Source: Flexivirga oryzae
GTDB lineage: Bacteria; Actinomycetota; Actinomycetes; Actinomycetales; Dermatophilaceae
Direction: 5' to 3'
Length of the DNA: 64,000 nucleotides
Assembly: GCF_014190805.1 (NCBI RefSeq)
Contig: NZ_JACHVQ010000001.1
Span: forward strand, 1,550,001 to 1,614,000
In this document: in pieces, positions 42,921 through 51,470 of the stretch
Position numbering within the stretch: the first letter of the stretch is position 1
Layout of the letters: each line of letters starts with the position of its first letter
Made by a program: the position numbers and the translations under genes
Notes under the pieces: model-generated
The model's input: only the letters and a program-made list of their open reading frames with translations
What the model was told of the DNA's origin: nothing
The model's database searches: none

Positions 42921-44758
42921 TTATTCGGCGGGTGTGGTGGTGTGGGTGCGTCCGGTGGGGGTGGTCCAGGTGCATACGCCGTCGGGGGTCATGGTGACCG
43001 ACCAGCCGGTGGAGTGCTTGGCGCGGTGATGGTGGCGGCATAGGCAGTGAAGGTTGGTCGGGGTGGTGTCCCCGGCCGGCCAGGGGGTGACGTGGTCGAT
43101 GTCGCACCAGCGGGCGGGGCGGGTGCAGCCGGGGAACCGGCAGTGCACGTCCCGGGCTCGCACGAAGGCCGCGAGTTTCGTGCTGGGCCGGTAGTGGGTG
43201 TTACTGGTTGCGATGGTGACGCCGGTGTCGGCGTCCAGCAGGGCGCGGGTGATCGTGGCCCCGAACGATCGGGACAGTTCCTGGATGATGGTGGCGGGGA
43301 TGATCCCGACCCCGGGCACGGTGGCATCACCGAGCCACGCTGTCACCGCGGGCTGCAGTGACGATGCTGGTGGTGTCGCCGGGGCCGGTGGTGATTGGCC
43401 CGGTGACCTCGTCGTGGTGTCGCAGTCTCTCTGGTGTTCGTGCTGCTGGTGGTGTTGCCAGTCGTCCCGGTCGTCCCGGTAGTCGTCCGGGTCGCACTCG
43501 TCGTCGTGGTCGTCGGGGTCGGGTGGGTAGAGGCGTTGCAGGAGGTCGTTGAACTCGGTTTCGATCTGCGCTTCGGTCTTCAGCACCGTCCGCGCACCAC
43601 CGCCGTCGTCACTGTCGTCCGGCGATGGAACGGGTGTGCGAACGCGGCCGGCCACCCCGGAGCGCACCCACCACCTGCTGCGCTGCCAGGGACTGCGCTG
43701 CCGGTTCCGGTTGCTGGTGGTTGGAAGGCGGTGCCTTCGGCGGTGCGGTCTGTCCCACTGTCAGTTGTCGTGCCGTTGGTGGCGCCGGTACGGGTGTGGA
43801 TGGGGATCTGGATGAGCAGGTTCGTGGTGACTTGGGCGTTGTTGAGGATGAGGTCGGTCAGGGCGTCGGCGCGGCATTCGGCCAGTGTTTTGGTGGTGGT
43901 GGTGGTGTCGGCGTGCAGGTGCCGGGCCAGGTCGTCGACGGCGGCCATGATTTTCGCGGCTGCCGTACTGGGCAGGATGGCGTGCAGGTGGCACAGGCCG
44001 GGTTCGTCGTCGGGGTGGGTGTACACGCCGATCCGGTCGCGGCGGCGCCGGGTGGCGGCGTTCCCGCCGGCGACCGGGTCGAGGGCGACCAGGGCCTTGT
44101 GGGTGCGGTGTTGCACCTGCCGGGTGGATTGGCGGGCCAGCAGGTCGATGTTGGCGTCTTCGACGGCGACGGCTTGCGCGTGGGTGAGCCCCGCGCGGGT
44201 GGCGGGGTCGTCCGGGTCGGCGCCCAGCAACGCGGTCTCGATCTGCCGGGCCAGGTCCAGGGTGATGGGGTCGCCGTCGTCGTTGACGGTGCTGACCCGG
44301 CCCAGGGCCCGGTGGATGGTGCTCAGTTTGGCCGGTTCCAGCCGTCCGGCGGCGACCTGCCGGAACAGTCTGGGGGTGCGGGTGATCGCGTCGCTGGCCT
44401 CGGCAACCCGGTGCACGGCGTACCCGGGGGTCCACCCCAGCAGGGGCCCGACCTCACACCCGATGTATTCGTCCTGGTGCGCCCCGATCGCGTGCCGGAC
44501 CTGCCGGGTCCTCGACCCGTCGGCTTCGTCATGGTCGGGGATCACGGTTTCTTCGACCGCGGCGGCTTGGGCCAGGCGGGCGGACTGGATCGCCCACGCG
44601 GTGTTCAGCACCTGTTGCGCGGCGACGGTCTGCTGCAGCAGGTCGTGTTTGGTCAGGGTGATCTCATCGAGGCGGGTGTCCTCGAACGCGGCGGTCAGCA
44701 ACTGCATCGCGGCATGGAGTTTCTCCGCGGCGGTGGTGTTGTTGGTGTCCCCTCCCAT
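42921..44758 (-). pseudogene. DUF222 / HNH endonuclease (13E12-repeat-type) gene split by a frameshift
   Basis: N-terminal part, 44758-43580 (ATG, MGGDTNNTTAAEKLHAAMQ, DUF222 domain), stops at a TGA. The C-terminal part, open from at least 43667 to 42921, is in the -1 frame and carries the HNH nuclease motif (ARDVHCRFPGCTRPARWCDI, then DHVTPWPAGDTTPTNLHCLC and RHHHRAKHS). Intact homologues are single proteins of about 450-600 residues, so this looks like one gene with a frameshift near 43580-43690. No slippery heptamer is evident, although programmed shifting or a sequencing error is not excluded. The nuclease half is intact. ATG follows TACCAT by six bases. The gene is flanked by inverted copies of an intergenic repeat. 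Confidence 0.75.
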
Positions 44759-44764
44759 GAACTT

Positions 44765-44770
44765 ATGGTA
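44765..44770 (-). promoter_or_regulatory. -10 box for leaderless DUF222/HNH gene
   Basis: TACCAT on the minus strand, six bases before the ATG at 44758. Confidence 0.4.
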
Positions 44771-44876
44771 CGCGTGTTCGATGCTGGTGGCAAGGGTTGA
44801 TCGCCTGTATTTCGTGTCCTGTGAGTGTTTTTCGTGGATTCCTTAGTGCCCCGGGTTGTTGCTGTGCGTGGTGGTT

Positions 44877-44919
44877 GACCTCGATACGTCCTCGCCTAGC
44901 GGCTCGGACTACTCGGCCA
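44877..44919. repeat. CGAGTAG...TATCGA repeat right of the DUF222/HNH gene, inverted
   Basis: GACCTCGATACGTCC through CGGACTACTCGGCC, the reverse complement of the 42844-42885 copy, with which it shares CGAGCCGCTAGGCGA. The 482-bp gap 44759-45240 holds this repeat, then the tandem repeat at 44927-45121, then about 120 bp of unremarkable leader before the next gene. Confidence 0.7.
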
Positions 44920-44926
44920 ACGCGGG

Positions 44927-45121
44927 GGCGGTCACTCGGCCGGCGCGGTCGTCCTTCGGCATCGCAGGGGTGGTCACCCAGCCCGGCGCGGGGTGGTCAC
45001 CCAGCCCGGCGCGGGGTGGTCACCCAGCCCGGCGCGGGGGTGGTCGCCCGGCCGGCGCAAGGGCGGTCGCCCGGCCGGCGCAGGGGTGGTCACCCGGCCG
45101 GCGCAGGGTGGTCACTCGGGC
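44927..45121. repeat. 22-23 bp GC-rich tandem repeat, about eight copies
   Basis: Unit approximately GGGGTGGTCACCCAGCCC plus GGCGC. Copies start near 44927, 44967, 44990, 45012, 45035, 45058, 45080 and 45103; the middle three are almost identical and the outer ones diverge (GGTCGCCCGGCC, GGTCACTCGG). One 20-bp interruption separates the first two. No unique spacers, so it is not a CRISPR array. Open frames running through it appear spurious. Confidence 0.8.
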
Positions 45122-45240
45122 AGCTCGGAGTGGCGACGCGCCAGCTCCGTCGCCGGCGGGCAGCGCGGCGGAGGTCGACCTCGTGCTTCGGCGCAGTAGG
45201 TTCGGAACTGTCAGCATCCGTCGGACGATCGGAAGGGCTC

Positions 45241-45786
45241 ATGGACACCAAGACCTGGTGGATCATCATCGCCATCCTCGTAGTGATCGTGATCCTCGTC
45301 CTCATCGCGATGTGGCAGGGGAAGCGCCGCGCTGTGGCCAGGCGGGAGGAGGTCCGCGAACTGCGCGGGCAGGCCAAGGGCAACGAGACGACCGTGGCCG
45401 AGGCCGGGCAACGCGCTGCCGACGCCACCGCCGCCGCGGAGCGGGCACGCGCCGCGGCCGACGCGCAGGAGGAGAAGGCCCGGAAGCTCGAGGCGGAGGC
45501 CGAGTTCGAGCGCAACGCGGCAGCGGCCATCGAACGAGATCACACCGAGACGCTGCGGCGCGCGGACCGGCTCGACCCGGACACGCCGACCGACCGTGCG
45601 GGCAACCGCATCCAGGGCGCCGGAGCCGGAGGCGGCACAGGGGAGAGCCCGATCGACCCCGCGACCGGGAGGCCGGTCGAAGAGGCCGTGCGACATGACG
45701 ACCCACCGCGGGCCGACAAACTCGCCGAGCCGGGGAGCGGCGACGTGGACGACGCGACCGGGGACGACAACGGGCCGGAGAGCTGA
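45241..45786 (+). CDS. membrane-anchored coiled-coil protein
   Basis: A 181-residue protein. Residues 5-24 are one membrane helix (TWWIIIAILVVIVILVLIAM) followed by basic residues, so the rest is probably cytoplasmic. Residues 30-110 are a long Ala/Glu/Arg-rich coiled coil (ADATAAAERARAAADAQEEK); the C-terminus is Gly/Pro/Asp rich and disordered. Similar proteins occur widely in Actinobacteria without known function. ATG at 45241 with GGAAGGG upstream; longer in-frame extensions only run through the tandem repeat. Confidence 0.7.
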   Translation: MDTKTWWIIIAILVVIVILVLIAMWQGKRRAVARREEVRELRGQAKGNETTVAEAGQRAADATAAAERARAAADAQEEKARKLEAEAEFERNAAAAIERDHTETLRRADRLDPDTPTDRAGNRIQGAGAGGGTGESPIDPATGRPVEEAVRHDDPPRADKLAEPGSGDVDDATGDDNGPES

Positions 45787-45804
45787 GACCCTCCGAGCCC
45801 CAGG

Positions 45805-46344
45805 CTATTTCGCCTGATAGAGCGCGGTGATCACGCCGCGGGCCAGCAGGTTGCCGCCGGTCGTGAAGGTGGCGACCGCCGGGCTGACGCTGTCGTCCAG
45901 GCCGAGGTCCGCCCCCACCGCGTGCACGGCGAACATGTAGCGGTGCGGTCGGTCGCCGGCGGGCGGCGCCGCACCGCCATACGCCTTGGAACCGAAGTCG
46001 TTGCGCACGTGGAAGGCTCCGGCGGGCAGGTCGCCACCGCCACCGGCACCCGCGGGCAGCGAGGTCACGTCGGCAGGTATGCCGAGCAGCAGCCAGTGCC
46101 AGAAGCCCGACGGGGTCGGCGCGTCCGGGTCGAAGCAGGTCACCACATAGCCGGCGGTGCCCTCCGGGGCACCACTCCAGGACAGCTGCGGCGAGGTGTT
46201 GCCACCGGTGAATCCCCAGTCGTTGAAGACCTGTTCGTCCGGGAGCGGGTCGCCGTCGGAGAACGACTCACTGGTCACAGTCAGCGCAGGGACCGTGGGG
46301 AGCAGGGCGTAGGGGTCGGGTGCTTCAGGGCGTTCCAGATCCAT
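45805..46344 (-). CDS. YbhB/YbcL family PEBP-like protein
   Basis: Phosphatidylethanolamine-binding-protein fold, 179 residues. Visible signatures: NTSPQLSWSGAPEGTAGYVV near 50-68, CFDPDAPTPSGFWHWLLLGI near 70-90, and GGAAPPAGDRPHRYMFAVHA near 125-145, the PEBP ligand-binding segments. The cellular role of bacterial members is unclear. ATG at 46344 is preferred: TACGTT lies six bases upstream. Confidence 0.88.
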   Translation of the reverse strand: MDLERPEAPDPYALLPTVPALTVTSESFSDGDPLPDEQVFNDWGFTGGNTSPQLSWSGAPEGTAGYVVTCFDPDAPTPSGFWHWLLLGIPADVTSLPAGAGGGGDLPAGAFHVRNDFGSKAYGGAAPPAGDRPHRYMFAVHAVGADLGLDDSVSPAVATFTTGGNLLARGVITALYQAK

Positions 46345-46350
46345 GTCCCC

Positions 46351-46356
46351 AACGTA
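46351..46356 (-). promoter_or_regulatory. -10 box for leaderless PEBP gene
   Basis: TACGTT on the minus strand, six bases before the ATG at 46344. It lies just after the convergently unrelated LLM gene end, so PEBP can be transcribed independently. Confidence 0.4.
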
Positions 46357-46361
46357 CTCGC

Positions 46362-47387
46362 CTACGCCGTGACGCGAGCCGCCTCCATGATCAGGCTGTA
46401 TGACGCCTGCCGCTCCTTCGGGTCGTGCACGTTCGTCGTGATCATCAGCTCGTCGGCCCCGCAGGACGTGGCGCGGTCCGTGATCCCGGCATACACCTCG
46501 TCGCCCGTGCCCGCGGTGACGAACCGGCCGAGGTTGTTGACCAGGTGCTCCTCCATCTCGGTCCACTCGTGAGCCGCAGCCTCCTCGGGCGTGGGCATCG
46601 GTCCCGGGCGGTTCTGCCGCAGACGCACCGTGGACAGGAACGCCGCGCGCTCCAGTTCCCTTGCCCGCTCTGGGGTTTCGGCAGCGATCGCCGATACGGC
46701 CAGCATGCTGTGCGGCTCATCCGGGCAATCCTGGCGGCCATTGGGCTGGAACGAGCTGCGGTAGGCGTCGAATGCGTCCGTCGGGTCGACACTGCCGAAA
46801 TGCCCGGCGAAGGCGAAGTTGGTGCCGAGCACGCCGGCTGCCTGTGCGCCATACATGCTGGAGCCGAGGATCCAGATCGGCGGCAACGGCACGTCCCGCG
46901 GCTGCGCGCTGATCGGCGCGAACGGGTGGTCTTCGGGGAAGCCGTCGACATACGCACGCAGCTCGGCGTACTGCTGCGGGAAGTCGTCCGCGGTCAGCGC
47001 CTCCTTGCTGCGGCGCAGCGCGAAAGCGGTCAGCTGGTCGGTGCCGGGTGCGCGCCCGAGACCCAGGTCGATCCGCCCCGGGTGCAGAGCTTCCAGCACC
47101 CGGAACGTCTCGGCGACCTGCAGCGGCGCGTGGTTGGGCAGCATGATGCCGCCGGCACCCACCCGGATCCGCTCGGTGGCGGCTGCGACCGTGGCGATCA
47201 TGACGACCGGCGAGGAGCTCGCAACGCTCGGCAGGTTGTGGTGCTCGGCGACCCAGAACCGCTCGTAACCCAGTGATTCGGTGTGTTGCGCCAGCGCGAC
47301 GGTTTCGCGCAGCGCGTCGGACGCGGTGCGCCCGGCGGAGATGGGGGAGAGATCCAGCACGGAGAGAGGTATGGCGGTATCGGTCAC
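46362..47387 (-). CDS. LLM class flavin-dependent oxidoreductase
   Basis: Luciferase-like monooxygenase family protein, 341 residues from GTG 47387. The start IPLSVLDLSPISAGRTASDA and FWVAEHHNLPSVASSSP near 45-60, RIRVGAGGIMLPNHAPLQVA near 80-100 and IDLGLGRAPGTD near 115 define the LLM subgroup that binds FMN or F420. Substrate unknown. An ATG at 47420 would add 11 residues and cannot be excluded. Upstream and divergent is plsC. Confidence 0.87.
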   Translation of the reverse strand: MTDTAIPLSVLDLSPISAGRTASDALRETVALAQHTESLGYERFWVAEHHNLPSVASSSPVVMIATVAAATERIRVGAGGIMLPNHAPLQVAETFRVLEALHPGRIDLGLGRAPGTDQLTAFALRRSKEALTADDFPQQYAELRAYVDGFPEDHPFAPISAQPRDVPLPPIWILGSSMYGAQAAGVLGTNFAFAGHFGSVDPTDAFDAYRSSFQPNGRQDCPDEPHSMLAVSAIAAETPERARELERAAFLSTVRLRQNRPGPMPTPEEAAAHEWTEMEEHLVNNLGRFVTAGTGDEVYAGITDRATSCGADELMITTNVHDPKERQASYSLIMEAARVTA

Positions 47388-47452
47388 GACACGTGCAACA
47401 CCACCGACAGGCGGTGGCATTCCGCCGGTCGAGACAGCCGGTTACCAATGGG

Positions 47453-47458
47453 TAAGGT
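47453..47458 (+). promoter_or_regulatory. -10 box for leaderless acyltransferase gene
   Basis: TAAGGT ends six bases before the ATG at 47465. Confidence 0.4.
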
Positions 47459-47464
47459 TCGTGC

Positions 47465-48193
47465 ATGGAACCGATCTACACCGGCGTGATCACCTTCGCC
47501 CGCGGCGTCTTCGCGTTGCAGGGGCTGAAGTTCGAACGCACCGGGTCCGAGAACATCCCACGCACGGGTGGCGCGGTCATCGCGATGAACCACATCGGCT
47601 ACTTCGACTTCTCCTACGCCGGGTACTCGGCGCTCGACGTCGGGCGACTGGTGCGCTTCATGGCCAAGAAGGACGTCTTCGAGCACAAGGTGTCCGGTCC
47701 CCTCATGCGCGGGATGAAGCACATCCCAGTGGACCGCTCGGCGGGCGCGGACGCCTATCGAGCGGCGGTGGATGCGCTGCGCGCCGGCGAACTCATCGGC
47801 GTGTTCCCGGAGACGACCATCTCGCAGTCCTTCGAACTGCTGCCGTTCAAGTCCGGTGCGGTCCGGATGGCGAAGGAGGCCGGTGTTCCGGTGATCCCGA
47901 TGATCCTGTGGGGCTCGCAACGGGTGTGGACCAAGGGTCAGCCGCGGAACATGTGGCGGCCGAAGGTGCCGATCCGGATCGACGTCGGCGCCCCGATCCC
48001 GATCGCGGCGGACGCGGACGTCGAGGCGGAGACCGTCGCCCTCCGCACCCGGATGGAGACGATGCTGCACGCCGTGCAGGAGGGCTACGAACCGCTGACC
48101 GGCGGCGATCTGAAGTACCTGCCGGCCCGCCTCGGCGGCACCGCGCCCATACCCGAGGAGGCTGAGCGGCGTACCGAGGGGCAACAGCCCTGA
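47465..48193 (+). CDS. plsC: 1-acyl-sn-glycerol-3-phosphate acyltransferase family protein
   Basis: PlsC-type acyltransferase of phospholipid synthesis, 242 residues. The catalytic HX4D motif is in AMNHIGYFDFSYAG near residues 40-53; later blocks are MAKKDVFEHKVSGPLMRGMK, HIPVDRSAGADAY, GVFPETTISQSFELLPFKSG (the FPE(G/T)T block) and GVPVIPMILWGSQRVW. Several PlsC paralogues are usual, so assignment as the main enzyme is uncertain. Confidence 0.88.
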   Translation: MEPIYTGVITFARGVFALQGLKFERTGSENIPRTGGAVIAMNHIGYFDFSYAGYSALDVGRLVRFMAKKDVFEHKVSGPLMRGMKHIPVDRSAGADAYRAAVDALRAGELIGVFPETTISQSFELLPFKSGAVRMAKEAGVPVIPMILWGSQRVWTKGQPRNMWRPKVPIRIDVGAPIPIAADADVEAETVALRTRMETMLHAVQEGYEPLTGGDLKYLPARLGGTAPIPEEAERRTEGQQP

Positions 48194-48232
48194 CCGCCAC
48201 GGGTTGTCGGTGCCCGGTCACAGACTGACACC

Positions 48233-50320
48233 ATGACTTCCGTGACCTCCCCGAGCATCGAAACCGTCGCCGACGACGTACTGGGTGTCCTCGCCGGCCC
48301 GGACGCGCACCTGCGTGACGGGCAGCTGGAGGCGCTGCAGGCCCTCACACGGCCGGGTGCGAGGGTGCTGGTGGTCCAGGCGACCGGTTGGGGCAAGTCG
48401 GCGGTCTACTGGATCGCGACGTCCTGGCTGCGTGCCCAGGGCCGCGGCCCGACCCTGGTCATCTCGCCACTTCTGTCGCTGATGCGGGACCAGGTCGCGG
48501 CGGCCTCGCGCGCCGGGTTGCGCGCGGCGACGCTGAACAGTTCGAACGTCGGGGAGTGGCAACGGATCGAGGCCGACCTCGCCGCGGGTGAGGTCGACGT
48601 GCTGCTGGTGTCACCGGAGCGCCTGGCCAACCCCACCTTCGGCGCACGTGTGATGGAGGCTCTCACCGGCGCCCTCGGTCTGGTGGTCGTCGACGAAGCG
48701 CACTCGGTGTCGGACTGGGGCCACGACTTCCGGCCGGACTATCGCCGGGTCACCGACGTGCTGCGCCGGCTCAACCCCGACACGCCGGTCCTTGCCACGA
48801 CCGCCACCGCCAACGCCCGCGTCGTGGAGGACATCGCCGCACAGTTCGGCGACGACACGGTGGTGCTGCGCGGACCCCTGGCGCGGGCCAGTCTGCAATT
48901 GGCCGTGCTGCTCCTGATGGACCCGTTGCAGCGCTTCGCCTGGGTGGTCGACCACCTGCCGCAGCTGGCGGGGTCGGGCATCGTCTACACGCTGACCGTG
49001 GCCGACGCCGAGCGGCTCACCGAAGCGATCCGCAGCAGGTATGGCGCGCAGCTGCCGGTCGCGGCCTACACCGGACAGCTCGACTCCGACAGCCGCGAGT
49101 CGCTGGAGGCCGACCTGAGGGACAACCGCGTCAAGGCCCTGGTCGCCACCTCGGCCCTCGGGATGGGCTACGACAAGCCGGACCTCGGATTCGTCATACA
49201 CGTCGGAGCGCCGCCGTCCCCGGTGTCGTACTACCAGCAGGTCGGGCGTGCCGGGCGCGCGATCGACCACGCCCTGGTGGCGCTGCTGCCCTCGGCGGGC
49301 GACGACGGCGTGTGGGACTACTTCGCGACCGCGACCATCCCCAAGGAGCCGCAGGTCCGCAGCCTGCTGGACACCCTCGGCTCCGCCGAGGCGACGATGT
49401 CCGTCCCGCAGCTGGAGGCCGAGACGGGACTACGGCGCACAAAAGTCGACCTGCTGCTGAAGCAGCTGGCGGTCGACGGCATCACCGAACGCTCGGCGGA
49501 CGGCTGGCGGGCCACGGGCACGCCGTGGCGCTACGACCAGGACCACTACGACGGGGTGCTCGCGGTCCGGCGGCGCGAAGCCGACATCATGCGGCGCTAC
49601 ATCCGCGGCGAGCAGTGCTTGATGCAGTTGCTGCAGCAGTCGCTGGACGACCCGGACGCCGCGCCGTGCGGCCGTTGCTCGGTCTGTCTCGGGCAGCTGC
49701 CGGATCCACTGGGTGCGCAACCGGCACCGGACACCATGGCACAGGTCCGGCAGGTGCTCCGCACCGAGCAACACCTGCTGGAGCCACGCAAGATGTGGCC
49801 GGGCGGGGCGTTCGGGCGCCGCGGCCGGATCCCGGCAGCCGAGGCGGCCGACGAGGGCCGGGTGATCGTGCACGCGGACGCCGTGGAGTGGGGCGACCTG
49901 CTGGCCGGGCCGTTGCGCCACGACGCGCCGCCGCCGGCGGACCTGCTCGACGCGTGCGTGCGCACGCTGGCGCAGTGGTCGTGGTCCACGCGGCCGCAGC
50001 TCATCGTCGGCCTCAGCGCACTCGGACATCCCCAACTGGTCGGCGGGGTCGTGGAGTCACTGGGCGCTGCCGGCCGCTTGCCGACCGCGCCGTGGCAGTT
50101 CGACGGGACGCCGCCGGCCGACGCGGCCTCCGTCGACGAGGCGACCTTCTGGCGGGACGCACTCCAGGACAGCACCGTGCCGGACGTCGCCGACCGGACG
50201 GTCCTGCTCGTGGTCGACCGGTCCTCGTCCGGGTGGGCTGTCACCCTGGCCGCGGCGACCCTGAGAACCGCCGGTGCCAACGCGGTGCTGCCGTTGCTGT
50301 TGCACCGTTCCGTCGGCTGA
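48233..50320 (+). CDS. RecQ family ATP-dependent DNA helicase
   Basis: Superfamily 2 helicase of 695 residues. Motifs: I VVQATGWGKSAVYW near 45, II VVVDEAHSVSDWGHDFRPDY near 145 (the RecQ DEAH and aromatic loop), III LATTATANARV, V LVATSALGMGYDKPDLGFVI near 305 and VI YYQQVGRAGRAIDH near 332. A zinc-binding segment with four cysteines (EQCLMQLL...CGRCSVCLG) near 460-485 follows. The C-terminus differs from E. coli RecQ and has no HRDC signature that I can see. Probably DNA repair or recombination. Confidence 0.9.
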   Translation: MTSVTSPSIETVADDVLGVLAGPDAHLRDGQLEALQALTRPGARVLVVQATGWGKSAVYWIATSWLRAQGRGPTLVISPLLSLMRDQVAAASRAGLRAATLNSSNVGEWQRIEADLAAGEVDVLLVSPERLANPTFGARVMEALTGALGLVVVDEAHSVSDWGHDFRPDYRRVTDVLRRLNPDTPVLATTATANARVVEDIAAQFGDDTVVLRGPLARASLQLAVLLLMDPLQRFAWVVDHLPQLAGSGIVYTLTVADAERLTEAIRSRYGAQLPVAAYTGQLDSDSRESLEADLRDNRVKALVATSALGMGYDKPDLGFVIHVGAPPSPVSYYQQVGRAGRAIDHALVALLPSAGDDGVWDYFATATIPKEPQVRSLLDTLGSAEATMSVPQLEAETGLRRTKVDLLLKQLAVDGITERSADGWRATGTPWRYDQDHYDGVLAVRRREADIMRRYIRGEQCLMQLLQQSLDDPDAAPCGRCSVCLGQLPDPLGAQPAPDTMAQVRQVLRTEQHLLEPRKMWPGGAFGRRGRIPAAEAADEGRVIVHADAVEWGDLLAGPLRHDAPPPADLLDACVRTLAQWSWSTRPQLIVGLSALGHPQLVGGVVESLGAAGRLPTAPWQFDGTPPADAASVDEATFWRDALQDSTVPDVADRTVLLVVDRSSSGWAVTLAAATLRTAGANAVLPLLLHRSVG

Positions 50321-50365
50321 GATTGCGGTTCGCCGGGCGTTCACGGAGGGTTCCATCGGATCGGG

Positions 50366-50371
50366 TAGCTT
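50366..50371 (+). promoter_or_regulatory. -10 box for leaderless dehydrogenase gene
   Basis: TAGCTT ends seven bases before the ATG at 50379. Confidence 0.4.
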
Positions 50372-50378
50372 CGCAGTC

Positions 50379-51428
50379 ATGCGTGCACTCACCGTCATAC
50401 CTGGACAGTCCGGCAGTCTCTCGGTCGAGGACATGCCCGAGCCGGACGACGCGCTGGGTGACGTGCTGGTCGACGGCCTGGCCGTCGGGGTCTGCGGCAC
50501 CGACCACGAGCTCGCGGACGGCTCCTATGGCTGGGCACCCGACGGATCCGAGCGGTTGATCCTCGGCCACGAGGCGCTCGGGCGGGTGCGTGAGGCCCCG
50601 AGTGGCAGTGGCTTCGCCGCCGGTGACCTCATCGTGGGTGTGGTCCGTATGCCGGACCCGGTCCCGTGCGGTGCCTGCGCGCACGGCGAGTGGGACATGT
50701 GCCGCAACGGTCGGTACACCGAGCACGGCATCAAGCAGTTGCACGGCTTCGCCGCCGAGCGCTGGCGGGTCCAGTCCGCGCACGCGGTGAAGCTGGACCC
50801 GGCCCTCGAAACCGTCGGCATGCTGATGGAACCCACCACGATCGTCGCGAAGGCGTGGGAACAGGTCGACCGGATCGGTGGCCGTGGCTGGTTCGAACCG
50901 CGCTCGGTGCTGGTGACCGGCGCCGGGTCGATCGGCCTGCTCGCGGCGATGATCGGCACCCAACGCGGGCTGGACGTGCACGTGCTGGACCGGGTGACGG
51001 AGGGGCTCAAACCGGACCTGGTCGGCGACCTCGGCGCGACCTACCACTCCGAGAACGTCGACCAGGTCATCAAGTCCGTCGAGCCGGACGTGGTCATCGA
51101 AGGCACCGGCGCCACGCCGGTCCTCGGCGCCGTGCTGGCCAACCCGAAGCCCTACGCGATCACCGTGCTGACCGGCATCTCCGACCCGGGTGAGCAGGAG
51201 ACCCTCGACCTGGGCACGATCAACCGCTCGACGGTGCTCGGGAACAGCGCCGTCGTCGGCTCGGTCAACGCCAACCTGCGGCACTACCGGGCCGCGGCAG
51301 AAGCACTTGCCGCCGCCGACCTCGGCTGGCTGGAACGACTGGTGACCCGCCGCGTCCCGCTGGAGAAGTTCGCCGACGCGTTCGCCGCACAGCAGGACGA
51401 CGTCAAGGTCGTGCTGACCATCGGCTGA
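50379..51428 (+). CDS. zinc-type MDR dehydrogenase, glucose 1-dehydrogenase-like
   Basis: Medium-chain dehydrogenase/reductase of 349 residues. Catalytic zinc site CGTDHELADG near 39, GHEALGRVREAPSG near 65, structural-zinc-like cysteines in VPCGACAHGEWDMCRNGRY near 93-112 and the Rossmann motif VLVTGAGSIGLLAAMIG near 187. The CGTDHE/GHEALG pattern and a long C-terminal part resemble archaeal-type glucose dehydrogenases. ATG at 50379 is favoured over upstream frames that overlap recQ. Confidence 0.82.
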   Translation: MRALTVIPGQSGSLSVEDMPEPDDALGDVLVDGLAVGVCGTDHELADGSYGWAPDGSERLILGHEALGRVREAPSGSGFAAGDLIVGVVRMPDPVPCGACAHGEWDMCRNGRYTEHGIKQLHGFAAERWRVQSAHAVKLDPALETVGMLMEPTTIVAKAWEQVDRIGGRGWFEPRSVLVTGAGSIGLLAAMIGTQRGLDVHVLDRVTEGLKPDLVGDLGATYHSENVDQVIKSVEPDVVIEGTGATPVLGAVLANPKPYAITVLTGISDPGEQETLDLGTINRSTVLGNSAVVGSVNANLRHYRAAAEALAAADLGWLERLVTRRVPLEKFADAFAAQQDDVKVVLTIG

Positions 51429-51458
51429 CCGGGCACCCGGCCTGTCGGTCGTCTCGGG

Positions 51459-51464
51459 GACAAT
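51459..51464 (+). promoter_or_regulatory. possible -10 box for dinB
   Basis: GACAAT, a one-base variant of TANNNT, ends six bases before the GTG at 51471. No LexA-like box was recognised. Confidence 0.3.
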
Positions 51465-51470
51465 GTGCAG

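Noticed and set aside
44927..45121. Possible CRISPR array
   Set aside because: Units are contiguous tandem copies without unique spacers, and no cas genes are present.
44797..45240. Open frame upstream of and in frame with the coiled-coil gene
   Set aside because: It runs through the tandem repeat, has no conserved sequence, and the ATG at 45241 has a proper ribosome-binding site and starts with a membrane helix.
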